Shown: positions 16,036-23,672 of the stretch, in pieces
Position numbering within the stretch: the stretch's first letter is position 1
Layout of the letters: every line of letters starts with the position of its first letter
Assembly: GCA_948470605.1 (NCBI GenBank)
Contig: CAOKPI010000015.1
Span: 1 to 39,914, forward strand
Source of the DNA: an uncultured Clostridium sp.
GTDB taxonomy: Bacteria; Bacillota; Clostridia; TANB77; CAG-508
Length of the DNA: 39,914 nucleotides
Direction of reading: 5' to 3'
Notes under the pieces: model-generated
What the model was told of the DNA's origin: nothing
What the model saw: only the letters and a program-made list of their open reading frames with translations
The model's database searches: none
Program-made: the position numbers and the translations under genes

Positions 16036-17310
16036 AAATCTTGTTATTAATTCTGCTTGTGTATAAATTACTTTTTCTCCTGTTTTTATATTTTCAACCT
16101 CCATTTTATCTCCTTCTGTTTTATCTCCTAAAATAATCATATAAGGAGTTCCTAAGACTTTACAATCTTTCATTTTACTGCCTATACTTAGGTTTTCTCT
16201 ATCATCTAAAATAGCTGTAATTCCTTCTTTTTGTAAAGTGCTATATAGTTCATTTGCTTGTTTTACTTTTTCGGGATTATCCATTTTTGGAATAATTTGA
16301 ATTCGATAAGGAGCTATCGTTTCTGGTAAAGAAAAACCACAAGGTCCCCATTTCGTGTCATTTATCAAACTTTGCTCATATAATGCTGCTACTGTTCTAC
16401 TTACCCCTATTCCATAACATCCCATATAATATAAAAATTGTTTTCCCTCTTGATTCGTAAATTCTCCATTCATCATTTCAGAATATCTGGTTCCTAATTG
16501 GAAAATATGTCCTAATTCCATGGTTCTTATTTCTTTAAAATTTGAAATGTCTTCTATTCCATATTCTTCTTTCAAATACTCTTGGTAATTTTCTTTTTCT
16601 AATATTTCTGTATTTAAGCCTATTTTTGCTTTTTCATCATAAAGTATTTTATCTTCCCCTTGTTCGGAAATCAGCATAAATTCTTCTGATTTTTTTCCTC
16701 CCATTGCTCCATTATCTGCAACGATAGGAATTACGTTCATTCCTATTTTTTCAAATATCTCTAAAAATGCTTTTCTAGTATTTTCATAAGATTTAGCCAT
16801 TCCTTCTTCATCTGCATCAAAGCTATAAGCATCTAACATAGGAAAAGATTTTCCTCTTAATAAATATCCTCTGGTTCTAATTTCGTTTCTATATTTTTCT
16901 CCAATTTGATAATAGGTTACTGGTAAGTTTTTGTAAGATTTTAATTTTTCTCTGGCAAATTCTAAGATTGCTTCTTCTCCTGTTGGTGCTAAACAAAATG
17001 TTCCTTTATTGGATTCTGTTATTAGCATAGTTCCATCTTCTACATAATGGTCATACCTTCCTGAGTTTTTCCATATCGTATCTGGTTGCAAAGTTGGCAG
17101 TAAAACTTCTGTACATCCATATTTATTTAAAGTTTCTACAATTATTCTTTCTACCTTTCTTCTTACTAATAATGGCACTGTATTATAGGCAAATAATCCT
17201 GCACCATATTGTACTAATTGTCCTGTTTGTAACAATATGCTTTGACCTGGATACATTTCATCTATATTATTTAATTTTACCGTTCCTAGTCCTGTTTGTG
17301 ACAATTTCAT
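16030..17310 (-). CDS. proS: prolyl-tRNA synthetase, short form
   Basis: 426 residues. Class II signatures: motif 2 region YRNEIRTRGYLLRGKSFPML followed by DAYSFDAD, and motif 3 GIGVSRTVAALYEQ, then an anticodon-binding domain ending in KTGEKVIYTQAELI. Bacterial enzymes usually have about 570 residues because of an editing insertion (INS) between motifs 2 and 3; here only about 100 residues with little of that domain lie there, so mis-charged alanine may not be cleared by this protein. The motif 2 sequence also departs from the usual PRFGLLRGREF wording. It lies 27 bases after scpB in the same direction. Confidence 0.88.
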   Translation of the reverse strand: MKLSQTGLGTVKLNNIDEMYPGQSILLQTGQLVQYGAGLFAYNTVPLLVRRKVERIIVETLNKYGCTEVLLPTLQPDTIWKNSGRYDHYVEDGTMLITESNKGTFCLAPTGEEAILEFAREKLKSYKNLPVTYYQIGEKYRNEIRTRGYLLRGKSFPMLDAYSFDADEEGMAKSYENTRKAFLEIFEKIGMNVIPIVADNGAMGGKKSEEFMLISEQGEDKILYDEKAKIGLNTEILEKENYQEYLKEEYGIEDISNFKEIRTMELGHIFQLGTRYSEMMNGEFTNQEGKQFLYYMGCYGIGVSRTVAALYEQSLINDTKWGPCGFSLPETIAPYRIQIIPKMDNPEKVKQANELYSTLQKEGITAILDDRENLSIGSKMKDCKVLGTPYMIILGDKTEGDKMEVENIKTGEKVIYTQAELITRFK

Positions 17311-17337
17311 ATGAATCCCTCTTTTCCTTTCATCTTT

Positions 17338-17985
17338 TTATATCTCTTCTTTTATTGCTTCCCTTTCGGGCATTGGAGCCTCTGGTTTTCCTTCTTTATT
17401 AGCAGTTGATTCATCTTCGTCTTTTTCTTGTTCCACTAATTCATCGATTACAATTTGTTGATTTTCATCCATTTTATATTTTGGTAACTCTGGTAATTCT
17501 TCTAAAGAAGCATAACCAAACATTCTTAAAAAATCATCTGTGGTTCGATATGACATTGGTTTTCCGGGTAAATCAATCTTTCCCGCTTCTTGAATTAATC
17601 CATATTCTAATAATTTATAAACACAAGCATCTGCTGAAACGCCACGTATAGCTTCTATTTCTGCTCTACTTATTTTAGGATTATAGGCAATAATTGCTAA
17701 TGTCTCTAATGCTGCATTGGATAAATTCGGCTTATTTCTTTTATCCACCACTGGAAGGATAACATCTTGTAATTCTTTTTTGGTACCTAATTGATAAGAT
17801 TGATTAATCCTTATGATTTCAATCCCTCTGGCTTGTTGCTTATATTCTTCTTGCATACTAGCAATGATATTTTCTATGTCTTCTTCGGATATTTCTAGAC
17901 TTAATATTAATTCTTTTTGCGTAACTGGTCTTCCAGCTGCAAACAAGATAGCCTCTATTGCGGATTTTAATTGATTAATTTCCAT
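17338..17985 (-). CDS. scpB: segregation and condensation protein B
   Basis: 215 residues. The two winged-helix domains of ScpB are seen: LKSAIEAILFAAGRPVTQKE near the start and LSNAALETLAIIAYNPKISR in the middle, with the conserved IRGVSADACVYKLLEYGLI. A Lys/Glu/Pro-rich tail of about 45 residues follows the core. With ScpA and SMC it organises and segregates the chromosome; scpA is not in the window. It precedes proS with a 27-base gap. Confidence 0.93.
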   Translation of the reverse strand: MEINQLKSAIEAILFAAGRPVTQKELILSLEISEEDIENIIASMQEEYKQQARGIEIIRINQSYQLGTKKELQDVILPVVDKRNKPNLSNAALETLAIIAYNPKISRAEIEAIRGVSADACVYKLLEYGLIQEAGKIDLPGKPMSYRTTDDFLRMFGYASLEELPELPKYKMDENQQIVIDELVEQEKDEDESTANKEGKPEAPMPEREAIKEEI

Positions 17986-18124
17986 TTTTTCCTCTTTCTT
18001 TTTGATTGTATATTGATTACATTATTTTAGTATATTCTATTTTTTATCCTATACATTATGCCATGAATAGCCTATTTTGTCAATAATTTGAATTTTTTAA
18101 GTTTCCCATTTTTCTTATTTTTTA

Positions 18125-18297
18125 ATCTAAAAATTATCCTATCTAGTAAAATGAAATGATGCGCAGTTTGGTAGGACACCTGTTCATACAGATAATCCAG
18201 ATTAATTCTTATCTATTTGAACTATAACGAAACTATTTTATAGGATTAGTCCTACCAGTAAAGAATGGAATTTTACTAGATAGGACAATTTTTAGAT
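18125..18297. repeat. MITE-like element with long terminal inverted repeats
   Basis: Arms of about 28 bases (18125-18152 and 18270-18297) match as inverted repeats with one mismatch. A second inverted pair, TGGTAGGAC/GTCCTACCA (18169-18177, 18249-18257), is nested inside, and AGATAA/TTATCT inside that. The 173-base unit has no coding capacity. It resembles a non-autonomous transposon (MITE) or a long structured RNA. Target duplication is unclear. The remainder of the gap from 17986 to 18360 is featureless. Confidence 0.6.
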
Positions 18298-18378
18298 AAT
18301 CAAATCATTGAAAAACATTAAAACTTAAATTCCAAATTTTCTTGCACTTTTAAATATAATATGATACTATACTTTTAA

Positions 18379-18521
18379 GAACAACAGTGGCATGATTAAA
18401 ATTTTTTGACCTTTTAGATTAGTTTTCATGCCACGCCCGTTGTTCGCTCGCGAAAATTGCAGAGCAATTTTCTGTGAAACGCTTTATATTATAGGAAGTT
18501 CGGAGAACTTTCCTATAATAT
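18379..18521 (+). promoter_or_regulatory. structured leader with three hairpins upstream of the 66-aa gene
   Basis: Stem 1: GAACAAC/GTTGTTC (18379-18385, 18439-18445) stacked on GTGGCATGA/TCATGCCAC (18387-18395, 18426-18434). Stem 2: 13 bp with one bulge (18448-18460, 18464-18477). Stem 3: 18486-18501 with 18505-18521, 16 bp with one bulge. A TATACT box at 18368-18373 would start the RNA almost exactly at stem 1. Stem 3 ends just before the ribosome site. The class is unknown to me. Confidence 0.5.
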
Positions 18522-18542
18522 AAAAAAAGGGAGGTATCCTTT

Positions 18543-18743
18543 ATGGAGGAAAAAAAGAATTTAGAAGTAGTTTCTGGAGATGGTTCAGACTTAAATATTT
18601 CACCAGTATATGAACATTTAAATGTCGGCAAACCTAAATCTGCCAAAGAAAAGCCAACTGGTATTGTAATTCCAAAAGTTTCAGATAAAATTTCAAAAAA
18701 AGAAGACGATAATAAAGAAGACGAAAAAAAGGAAGAAAATTAA
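18543..18743 (+). CDS. small conserved-looking protein, 66 aa, unknown
   Basis: GGGAGG precedes the ATG. The protein begins MEEKKNLEVVSGDGSDLNIS, continues PVYEHLNVGKPKSAKEKPTG and IVIPKV, and ends in a Lys/Glu/Asp tail. It has no membrane span or signal and looks mostly disordered and soluble. I recall similar short proteins in clostridial genomes but know no function. It has a structured leader, its own terminator and codon use like its neighbours, so it is probably a real gene. It stands convergent to the rubredoxin gene. Confidence 0.7.
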   Translation: MEEKKNLEVVSGDGSDLNISPVYEHLNVGKPKSAKEKPTGIVIPKVSDKISKKEDDNKEDEKKEEN

Positions 18744-18759
18744 ATTTTCTTCCTTTTTT
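18725..18759 (+). terminator. terminator containing the stop codon of the 66-aa gene
   Basis: AAGGAAGAAAAT and ATTTTCTTCCTT pair around the TAA stop (18741-18743), followed by more T's. The final Lys-Glu-Glu-Asn codons form the first arm. Confidence 0.85.
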
Positions 18760-18762
18760 ATT

Positions 18763-18812
18763 AATTTGAAAATGAAGTGCAACAACGCCAAATGATAATT
18801 ATTTTTCAAATT
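18763..18812 (-). repeat. hairpin repeat family 1, short copy, at rubredoxin stop
   Basis: Minus-strand repeat starting at the rubredoxin stop codon: the ends AATTTGAAAA/TTTTCAAATT (18763-18772, 18803-18812) are inverted repeats. About 30 bases (AATTATCATTTGGCGTTGTT and then GCACTTC) match the first part of the longer element at 22320-22443. The short copy looks like an internally deleted version of the long one. Confidence 0.7.
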
Positions 18813-18948
18813 ACTCTTCTACTTTTTCAAACAACTCTTTACTAACGCCACACAAAGGGCAAGTCCAATCCTCTGGTAAATCTTCAAACTTTACACCCTC
18901 TGCCTCTTCATCGTAGACGTAACCACAAACTGTACATTTATATTTCAT
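18811..18948 (-). CDS. rubredoxin
   Basis: 45 residues, slightly shorter than the usual 52-54. The iron site has two CxxC pairs: C5/C8 in [12 protein letters not shown] and C30/C33 in [11 protein letters not shown]. It carries single electrons, typically from an NADH-rubredoxin reductase to oxygen- or peroxide-reducing enzymes. The flavodiiron gene ends one base before the ATG, and its last codons (GGGAGGTGA) supply the ribosome site, so the two proteins are coupled in translation. The pair is a recognised oxygen-scavenging unit of anaerobes: rubredoxin feeds electrons to the flavodiiron protein. Confidence 0.93.
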   Translation of the reverse strand: MKYKCTVCGYVYDEEAEGVKFEDLPEDWTCPLCGVSKELFEKVEE

Positions 18949-18949
18949 C

Positions 18950-20119
18950 CTATTCACCTCCCAATATACTCTCTGCTAATTTTTCCATCTGTATGATTGT
19001 TTCTTGTTTCATCGTGGATGGAATGGTAACAGATGGTTCTATGATAGTAATATCTTTCATTTCTTGTAAAATGCTTTTCATTGTTTTGGCTGCTGATGGA
19101 GCCCAAGAACCATTTTCTATCACACCAATTTTTCTATTTTGATAATTTCTTTCCTTTAATTTCATCAAAAATTGTTGCATTGGCACAAAAACACCAGCAT
19201 TGTAACTAGAAGCTGCTAAAATAATTTTATCATAACGAAAAGCATCTTCTACTGCTTCTGCCATATCTTCTCTTGCTAAATCCGTTAAAACTACTTTTTT
19301 AGCACCTTTTTCTTCTAGCATTTCTTTTAATTTTTCAGCAGCTTTGAAAGTATTTCCATAGATGGAGGCACAAGCAATAAATACACCGTCATCTTCTGGT
19401 TGATAACTACTCCATATATCATATTTTTCAATATAATGTCCTAAATTTTCTTTTAAAATTGGGCCATGCAAAGGGCAAATCATTTTAATATCTAATGTAG
19501 AAGCTTTTTTTAATAAAGCTTGTACTTGTGCTCCGTATTTTCCTACAATTCCAAAATAATATCTACGAGCTTCACAATCCCAATCTTCTTTGGTATCTAA
19601 TGTTCCAAATTTTCCGAATCCATCTGCTGAAAATAAAATTTTCTCTGTTTGTTCATAGGTTACCATGACTTCTGGCCAATGTACCATTGGTGCCATAAAG
19701 AATTGTAGTGTATGCTTTCCAATATTAATAGTATCTCCTTCTTTTACTACTATTTTTTTGTCTGTTAAATCAATGTCAAAGAAATTTGGTAACATATTGA
19801 ATGTAATAGTATTTCCTATGATTTTCATATCTGGATATTTTTCTACTAATAATCCTATATTATAAGCATGGTCTGGTTCTAAATGGGAAACAACTAGATA
19901 ATCTACAGTTTCTCCCTCTAATGCTTTTTCTAAATTTTCTAGCCAAGTATCTGTAACTTTTCTGTCAATTGTGTCTAATACCACATTTTTCTCATCTTTG
20001 ATAAAATAAGAATTATATGCCATCCCATTGGGTACTTCATATTGTGATTCAAATAGTCGAATATCTTTGTCATCTGCACCTATGTATAATATATTGTCTG
20101 TTATGGTTGTATCTTTCAT
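18950..20119 (-). CDS. FprA-type flavodiiron protein (A-type flavoprotein)
   Basis: 389 residues. The beta-lactamase-like half carries all diiron ligands at the standard positions: H79, E81, D83, H84 ([10 protein letters not shown]), H147 (MVHWPE), D166 (SADGFG) and H218 (CPLHGP). From about 255 the flavodoxin-like half follows, with FMN-loop sequences [23 protein letters not shown] and ENGSWAP. It reduces O2 to water (or NO to N2O) with electrons from the downstream rubredoxin. A promoter lies at 20183-20210 and an AAAGGAG site before the ATG. Confidence 0.96.
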   Translation of the reverse strand: MKDTTITDNILYIGADDKDIRLFESQYEVPNGMAYNSYFIKDEKNVVLDTIDRKVTDTWLENLEKALEGETVDYLVVSHLEPDHAYNIGLLVEKYPDMKIIGNTITFNMLPNFFDIDLTDKKIVVKEGDTINIGKHTLQFFMAPMVHWPEVMVTYEQTEKILFSADGFGKFGTLDTKEDWDCEARRYYFGIVGKYGAQVQALLKKASTLDIKMICPLHGPILKENLGHYIEKYDIWSSYQPEDDGVFIACASIYGNTFKAAEKLKEMLEEKGAKKVVLTDLAREDMAEAVEDAFRYDKIILAASSYNAGVFVPMQQFLMKLKERNYQNRKIGVIENGSWAPSAAKTMKSILQEMKDITIIEPSVTIPSTMKQETIIQMEKLAESILGGE

Positions 20120-20182
20120 TTTTACTCCTTTCTTAAATTATGTCTCATTTTTTCTATAATATTCTTATTTTTTTGTATTTCT

Positions 20183-20210
20183 ATTATATCAAAAAAATTC
20201 CAATTGTAAA
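20183..20210 (-). promoter_or_regulatory. promoter of the flavodiiron-rubredoxin operon
   Basis: Minus-strand TTTACA (20210-20205), 16-base spacer, TATAAT (20188-20183). It overlaps the 3' end of the permease fragment at 20184-20507. Confidence 0.6.
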
Positions 20211-20507
20211 GTGATATGTATCAATTGCTGGAAAATTTATGTATAAAATGGAAAAACCTATTATTAAAGATAATGTCCACCTTTCTTGGGGTGACAAATC
20301 TTTTATGGAATTTATTTGTTTTTTTACAATCTTATCATCTTTCTTTTTTAATTTTAGATATTTCTTTACAACTGAAAAAATAAAAAAAATTATTATGAAC
20401 GAAATTAATATATATTGTAAATAAATTTCATTTATATATAGTATTAATTTTGAACCTGCATATGTCCCTAACATACACAATATAGAAAATATAATTACTA
20501 ATCTCAA
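20184..20507 (-). pseudogene. membrane-protein fragment, possibly TauE/SafE-like
   Basis: 107 residues: two or three membrane spans, including FSILCMLGTYAGSKLILYIN, which resembles the start of a TauE/SafE (TSUP) anion-exporter repeat, then a charged loop (KYLKLKKKDDKIVKKQ) and a final hydrophobic part. The full family has about 250 residues and eight spans. There is no ribosome site at the apparent start, and the frame ends inside the promoter of the next gene, so this is probably a remnant. Family call is weak. Confidence 0.35.
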
Positions 20508-20555
20508 TTCATAATTTTTATTTTTTACATATTATTATCAATTTATAAAGTTCCA

Positions 20556-21167
20556 TCATTTTTTCCAGTCCTCTGCTACTTTTTCAATATCTATTAACCA
20601 TCTTTTGCTTAATCTATAATATATTTTATGGTCACTCAAATGAAAGCCTTCGTATATAACCTTTCCTGCTCTATTATATACAGAAAAAGCTTTTGCATGC
20701 GAAGAACTAAGCAATACTTTTTTTATTTCATTGTTCAGAATATTAGGTATAACATATTCATACATCATTTTAAATCCTATTCCTCTATATTCCTTTTGTA
20801 TTACAAAAGCTTCAACAACAGAATATTGTTCTATATCTTTTATTTCTTCTTTGTAATTTATTTTATCTAAAAACTCTCTTATATATTGCTCACCTTTTAC
20901 CATAAAAACATGTCCCACAAGTTTTCCATTAATTTCAGCACAAAATATATTAATCTCTAAATCCTCTCCCTTTTCTATTTTTTCTAATAAAGTATTGTAT
21001 TTTTTCTTATCATGTTCATATTCATTCCAATCATCGTACATATTATTTTGTTTTTTATTTATTACATGTTGTTTTGTTGGTTCAAGAATTTTTTCTAAGT
21101 TTAATTTAATCTTATCTAATTCATCTTTACTTGATATTGAATAATATTTAATATTTCTTTCTTCCAT
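20556..21167 (-). CDS. GNAT-family N-acetyltransferase-like protein
   Basis: 203 residues. Beta strands INIFCAEINGKLVGHVFMVK and VVEAFVIQKEYRGIGFKMMY make the GNAT core; YRGIGF is the acetyl-CoA pyrophosphate loop (Q/R-x-x-G-x-G/A, slightly altered). VLLSSSHAKAFSVYNRAG then YEGFH fits the last helix and strand, with the usual Tyr. AAGGAG precedes the ATG. The substrate is unknown. It is transcribed away from the por operon and is not clearly linked to the redox genes on either side. Confidence 0.75.
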   Translation of the reverse strand: MEERNIKYYSISSKDELDKIKLNLEKILEPTKQHVINKKQNNMYDDWNEYEHDKKKYNTLLEKIEKGEDLEINIFCAEINGKLVGHVFMVKGEQYIREFLDKINYKEEIKDIEQYSVVEAFVIQKEYRGIGFKMMYEYVIPNILNNEIKKVLLSSSHAKAFSVYNRAGKVIYEGFHLSDHKIYYRLSKRWLIDIEKVAEDWKK

Positions 21168-21309
21168 ATTTTCTCCTTTTCTAGTAACTTTTACCTACTT
21201 TTGTTTTATATCATAAATCGACATTTTTTCATAGTATTTTATGAATATTTATAAAACTTTTTGTTATCTTTAATCATTATGAATACTCATTCGATTCGAC
21301 ACTTTTCTC

Positions 21310-21338
21310 TTGACATCGATTCTATTTAGGCATATACT
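21310..21338 (+). promoter_or_regulatory. promoter of the por operon
   Basis: TTGACA (21310-21315), 17-base spacer, TATACT (21333-21338). It leaves a leader of about 110 bases before the first start codon. Confidence 0.8.
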
Positions 21339-21362
21339 AAAGCCATAATAAAAAAACAAATT

Positions 21363-21445
21363 TAAGAATTTGCATATTTATACAGTACAGAGCTTTCCTC
21401 CCACAGGGAGAAAATTCTTACTGTATAAAAAAACAAAAAAGGAGG
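21363..21445 (+). promoter_or_regulatory. structured leader of the por operon with competing stems
   Basis: An 11-bp stem joins TTTATACAGTA (21377-21387) with TACTGTATAAA (21419-21429) and encloses CTCCC/GGGAG (21398-21402, 21406-21410). A rival 9-bp stem joins TAAGAATTT (21363-21371) with AAATTCTTA (21412-21420); it interleaves with the first, so they exclude each other or form a pseudoknot. CCTCC (21397-21401) could also pair with the Shine-Dalgarno GGAGG (21441-21445). This has the look of a translational switch. Confidence 0.5.
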
Positions 21446-21455
21446 CTATAGAAGC

Positions 21456-22034
21456 ATGGATAACTTAATAGAAATCAGATGGCATGGTAGAGGAGGACAA
21501 GGTGCCAAAACAGCATCTTTATTGCTTGCTGATGCTGCCTTCAACACAGGCAAGTACATTCAAGGTTTTCCAGAATATGGACCTGAAAGAATGGGAGCAC
21601 CCATTACAGCTTATAATCGTATCAGTAGTAATCCTATTACCATTCACAGTAATATTTATGAACCTGACTATGTCGTAGTTGTAGATGATACACTTTTAGA
21701 ATGTGTTGATGTAACAGCAGGACTAAAAGAAACTGGTGCCATTATTATTAATACTACAAAATCAGAAGAACACTTAAAAACTGCCTTGAAAGGATATAAA
21801 GGTAATATCTATACCATTGATGCTAGAAAAATATCAGAAGAAGCTTTAGGAAAATATTTTCCGAATACGCCTATGCTAGCAGCCATTGTAAAAGTAAGTG
21901 GTATCATGACAGATGAAGCTTTACTAGAAGATATGAAAGGGTCTTTTCAACATAAATTTGCGAAAAAACCTGAAGTCATTGATGGTAATATGAAAGCTTT
22001 AGAATTAGCATTAAAGGAGGTAAAAAAGATATGA
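21456..22034 (+). CDS. porG: 2-oxoacid:ferredoxin oxidoreductase, gamma subunit
   Basis: 192 residues. The gamma-subunit signature IRWHGRGGQGAKTASLLLAD opens the protein, followed by GFPEYGPERMGAPITAYNRI. It is the catalytic-complex subunit that helps bind CoA. First of four adjacent genes in gamma-delta-alpha-beta order, the archaeal-type split form of pyruvate or 2-oxoacid:ferredoxin oxidoreductase. GGAGG precedes the ATG; the stop overlaps the delta start by four bases (ATGA). The exact acid substrate (pyruvate or a branched 2-oxoacid) cannot be fixed from sequence alone. Confidence 0.9.
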   Translation: MDNLIEIRWHGRGGQGAKTASLLLADAAFNTGKYIQGFPEYGPERMGAPITAYNRISSNPITIHSNIYEPDYVVVVDDTLLECVDVTAGLKETGAIIINTTKSEEHLKTALKGYKGNIYTIDARKISEEALGKYFPNTPMLAAIVKVSGIMTDEALLEDMKGSFQHKFAKKPEVIDGNMKALELALKEVKKI

Positions 22035-22321
22035 CAGAAATTAATAACAACACCCCTATGGAAAAGCTTACTCCTGGTGGTGATATTTATACTGCTGGAA
22101 ATGCAAGAGAATTTAAAACTGGCGATTGGAGAAGCATTCGTCCTATTTTCTTGAGTGATAAATGCAAACAATGTGGACTTTGTTTTCCTGTTTGTCCAGA
22201 GGATGCCATCCCAGTAAATAAGGAAATGTTAAGAGAAGATTTTGATTATGATTATTGCAAAGGATGTGGCGTGTGTGCTAAAGTGTGCCCATTCGGCGCC
22301 ATTGAAATGAAGGAAGAATAG
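22031..22321 (+). CDS. porD: 2-oxoacid:ferredoxin oxidoreductase, delta (ferredoxin-like) subunit
   Basis: 96 residues. Two 4Fe-4S motifs: CKQCGLCFPVCPEDA and CKGCGVCAKVCPFGA. An N-terminal stretch without cysteines (TPGGDIYTAGNAREFKTGDW) is typical of PorD. It carries electrons from the thiamine-pyrophosphate centre of the beta subunit to free ferredoxin. Its ATG overlaps the gamma stop. A 124-base hairpin repeat begins at its stop codon and separates it from the alpha gene. Confidence 0.93.
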   Translation: MTEINNNTPMEKLTPGGDIYTAGNAREFKTGDWRSIRPIFLSDKCKQCGLCFPVCPEDAIPVNKEMLREDFDYDYCKGCGVCAKVCPFGAIEMKEE

Positions 22322-22443
22322 TTTGAAAGATAATTATCATTTGGCGTTGTTACACTTCGCTTTTAATTTAATCAACGTGCCGACGCACGCCTCATAAATT
22401 AAAAACTCGTGTGCCTAGCCAAATAACAATTCTATTTCAAACT
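22320..22443 (+). repeat. hairpin repeat family 1, long copy, within the por operon
   Basis: A 124-base element folds on itself in nested stems: AGTTTGAAA/TTTCAAACT (22320-22328, 22435-22443), AATTATCATTTGGC with GCCAAATAACAATT (22332-22345, 22418-22431, 11 of 14 pairs), ACAC/GTGT (22352-22355, 22409-22412), TTTTAATTTA/TAAATTAAAA (22361-22370, 22395-22404) and CGTG/CACG (22376-22379, 22386-22389). It starts within the TAG stop of the delta gene. A shortened relative sits at 18763-18812. It may be a MITE or a processing/terminator element that sets subunit ratios. Confidence 0.7.
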
Positions 22444-22478
22444 AAATAAAATAACTCAAGAAAGGAATGATAATAAAA

Positions 22479-23672
22479 ATGAGTATAAGAGAAAGATTAA
22501 GTGGTAATGAAGCAGCAGCTACTGCTATGAAGCAAATCAATCCAGACGTTGTAGCCGCCTTTCCTATTACCCCATCTACTGAAATCCCTCAATATTTTTC
22601 TACCTTTGTAGCAAATGGAACAGTAGATACAGAATTTGTTGCCGTAGAAAGTGAGCACAGTGCTATGTCTGCTTGTATTGGAGCAGAAGCAGCTGGAAGT
22701 AGAGCCATGACAGCTACTTCTGCCAATGGTTTATCTTTAATGTGGGAAATGATTTACATTGCTTCTAGTTTACGATTACCAATCGTTTTATCTTTAGTAA
22801 ACAGAGCGGTATCTGGTCCTTTAAACATTCACTGTGACCATTCAGATGCTATGGGAGTTCGTGATAGTGGCTGGATTATGCTATTTTCAGAAAACAATCA
22901 AGAAGCCTATGACAATACCTTAATGGCTCATAGAATTGCAGAACACAAAGATGTCATGTTACCATTAATGGTATGTCAAGATGGATTTATTACCTCACAT
23001 GCCATCGAAAATATTGAATTAGTAGAAGATGATAAAGTAAAAGAATTCGTAGGAGAATACAAACCAGAACATTACTTATTAAATAAAGAAGAACCAATTG
23101 CCGTTGGTCCCTTAGACTTACAAGCCTACCTATTTGAGCATAAAGTACAACAATCAGAAGCTATGAAAAGAGCAAAACAAGTCATTTTAGATGTGGCCAA
23201 AGATTTTGAAAAAATGACAGGTAGAAGTTACAGTTTGTTTGAAGAATATCAATTAGAAGATGCCGAAATCGCTATCGTTTGTATGAACTCAACAGCTGGA
23301 ACCACCAAATATGTAGTTGATAATCTAAGAGCCAAAGGAATCAAAGCTGGACTTTTAAAAATACGTGTATTTAGACCATTTCCAGTACATGAAATAGCAA
23401 AAGCTTTATCTCATGTAAAAGCCATCGCCATATTAGACAGAGCAGATTCTTTAAATGCTGCAGGAGGTAGCCTATTTGAAGATGTTACATCCGCTATGTA
23501 TGTAAATAACGTACATGTGCCAGCTGTTAATTATGTTTATGGTATTGGTGGTAGAGACACCAAAGCAGATGATATCGAATCTGTTTACACTGATTTATTA
23601 GAAATTGTAAAAACAAATAAAATTGACAATCCTTATCGTTATTTAGGATTAAGAAAGGAAGGTGACAAATAA
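22479..23672 (+). CDS. porA: 2-oxoacid:ferredoxin oxidoreductase, alpha subunit
   Basis: 397 residues from the chosen ATG (MSIRERLSGNEAAATAMKQ). The ATG four codons earlier directly abuts AAAGGA, so the later one with 12-base spacing is preferred. The N-terminal pyrimidine-binding domain contains AAFPITPSTEIPQYF and EFVAVESEHSAMSACIGAEA, typical of PorA. The C-terminal transketolase-like domain includes KIRVFRPFPVHEIAKAL and ends IDNPYRYLGLR. With beta it holds thiamine pyrophosphate. Its TAA stop shares one base with the beta start (TAATG), so translation is coupled. Confidence 0.93.
   Translation: MSIRERLSGNEAAATAMKQINPDVVAAFPITPSTEIPQYFSTFVANGTVDTEFVAVESEHSAMSACIGAEAAGSRAMTATSANGLSLMWEMIYIASSLRLPIVLSLVNRAVSGPLNIHCDHSDAMGVRDSGWIMLFSENNQEAYDNTLMAHRIAEHKDVMLPLMVCQDGFITSHAIENIELVEDDKVKEFVGEYKPEHYLLNKEEPIAVGPLDLQAYLFEHKVQQSEAMKRAKQVILDVAKDFEKMTGRSYSLFEEYQLEDAEIAIVCMNSTAGTTKYVVDNLRAKGIKAGLLKIRVFRPFPVHEIAKALSHVKAIAILDRADSLNAAGGSLFEDVTSAMYVNNVHVPAVNYVYGIGGRDTKADDIESVYTDLLEIVKTNKIDNPYRYLGLRKEGDK

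Noticed and set aside
18125..18297. CRISPR-like array
   Set aside because: The repeats are inverted and nested rather than regularly spaced direct repeats; no cas genes are present in the window.
18419..18646. Minus-strand 75-codon frame opposite the 66-aa gene
   Set aside because: It lies over the structured leader and the plus-strand gene, has no ribosome site and reads as the antisense of conserved codons.
20239..20424. Plus-strand 61-codon frame in the permease fragment
   Set aside because: Shadow of the minus-strand hydrophobic frame; no ribosome site and no family features.
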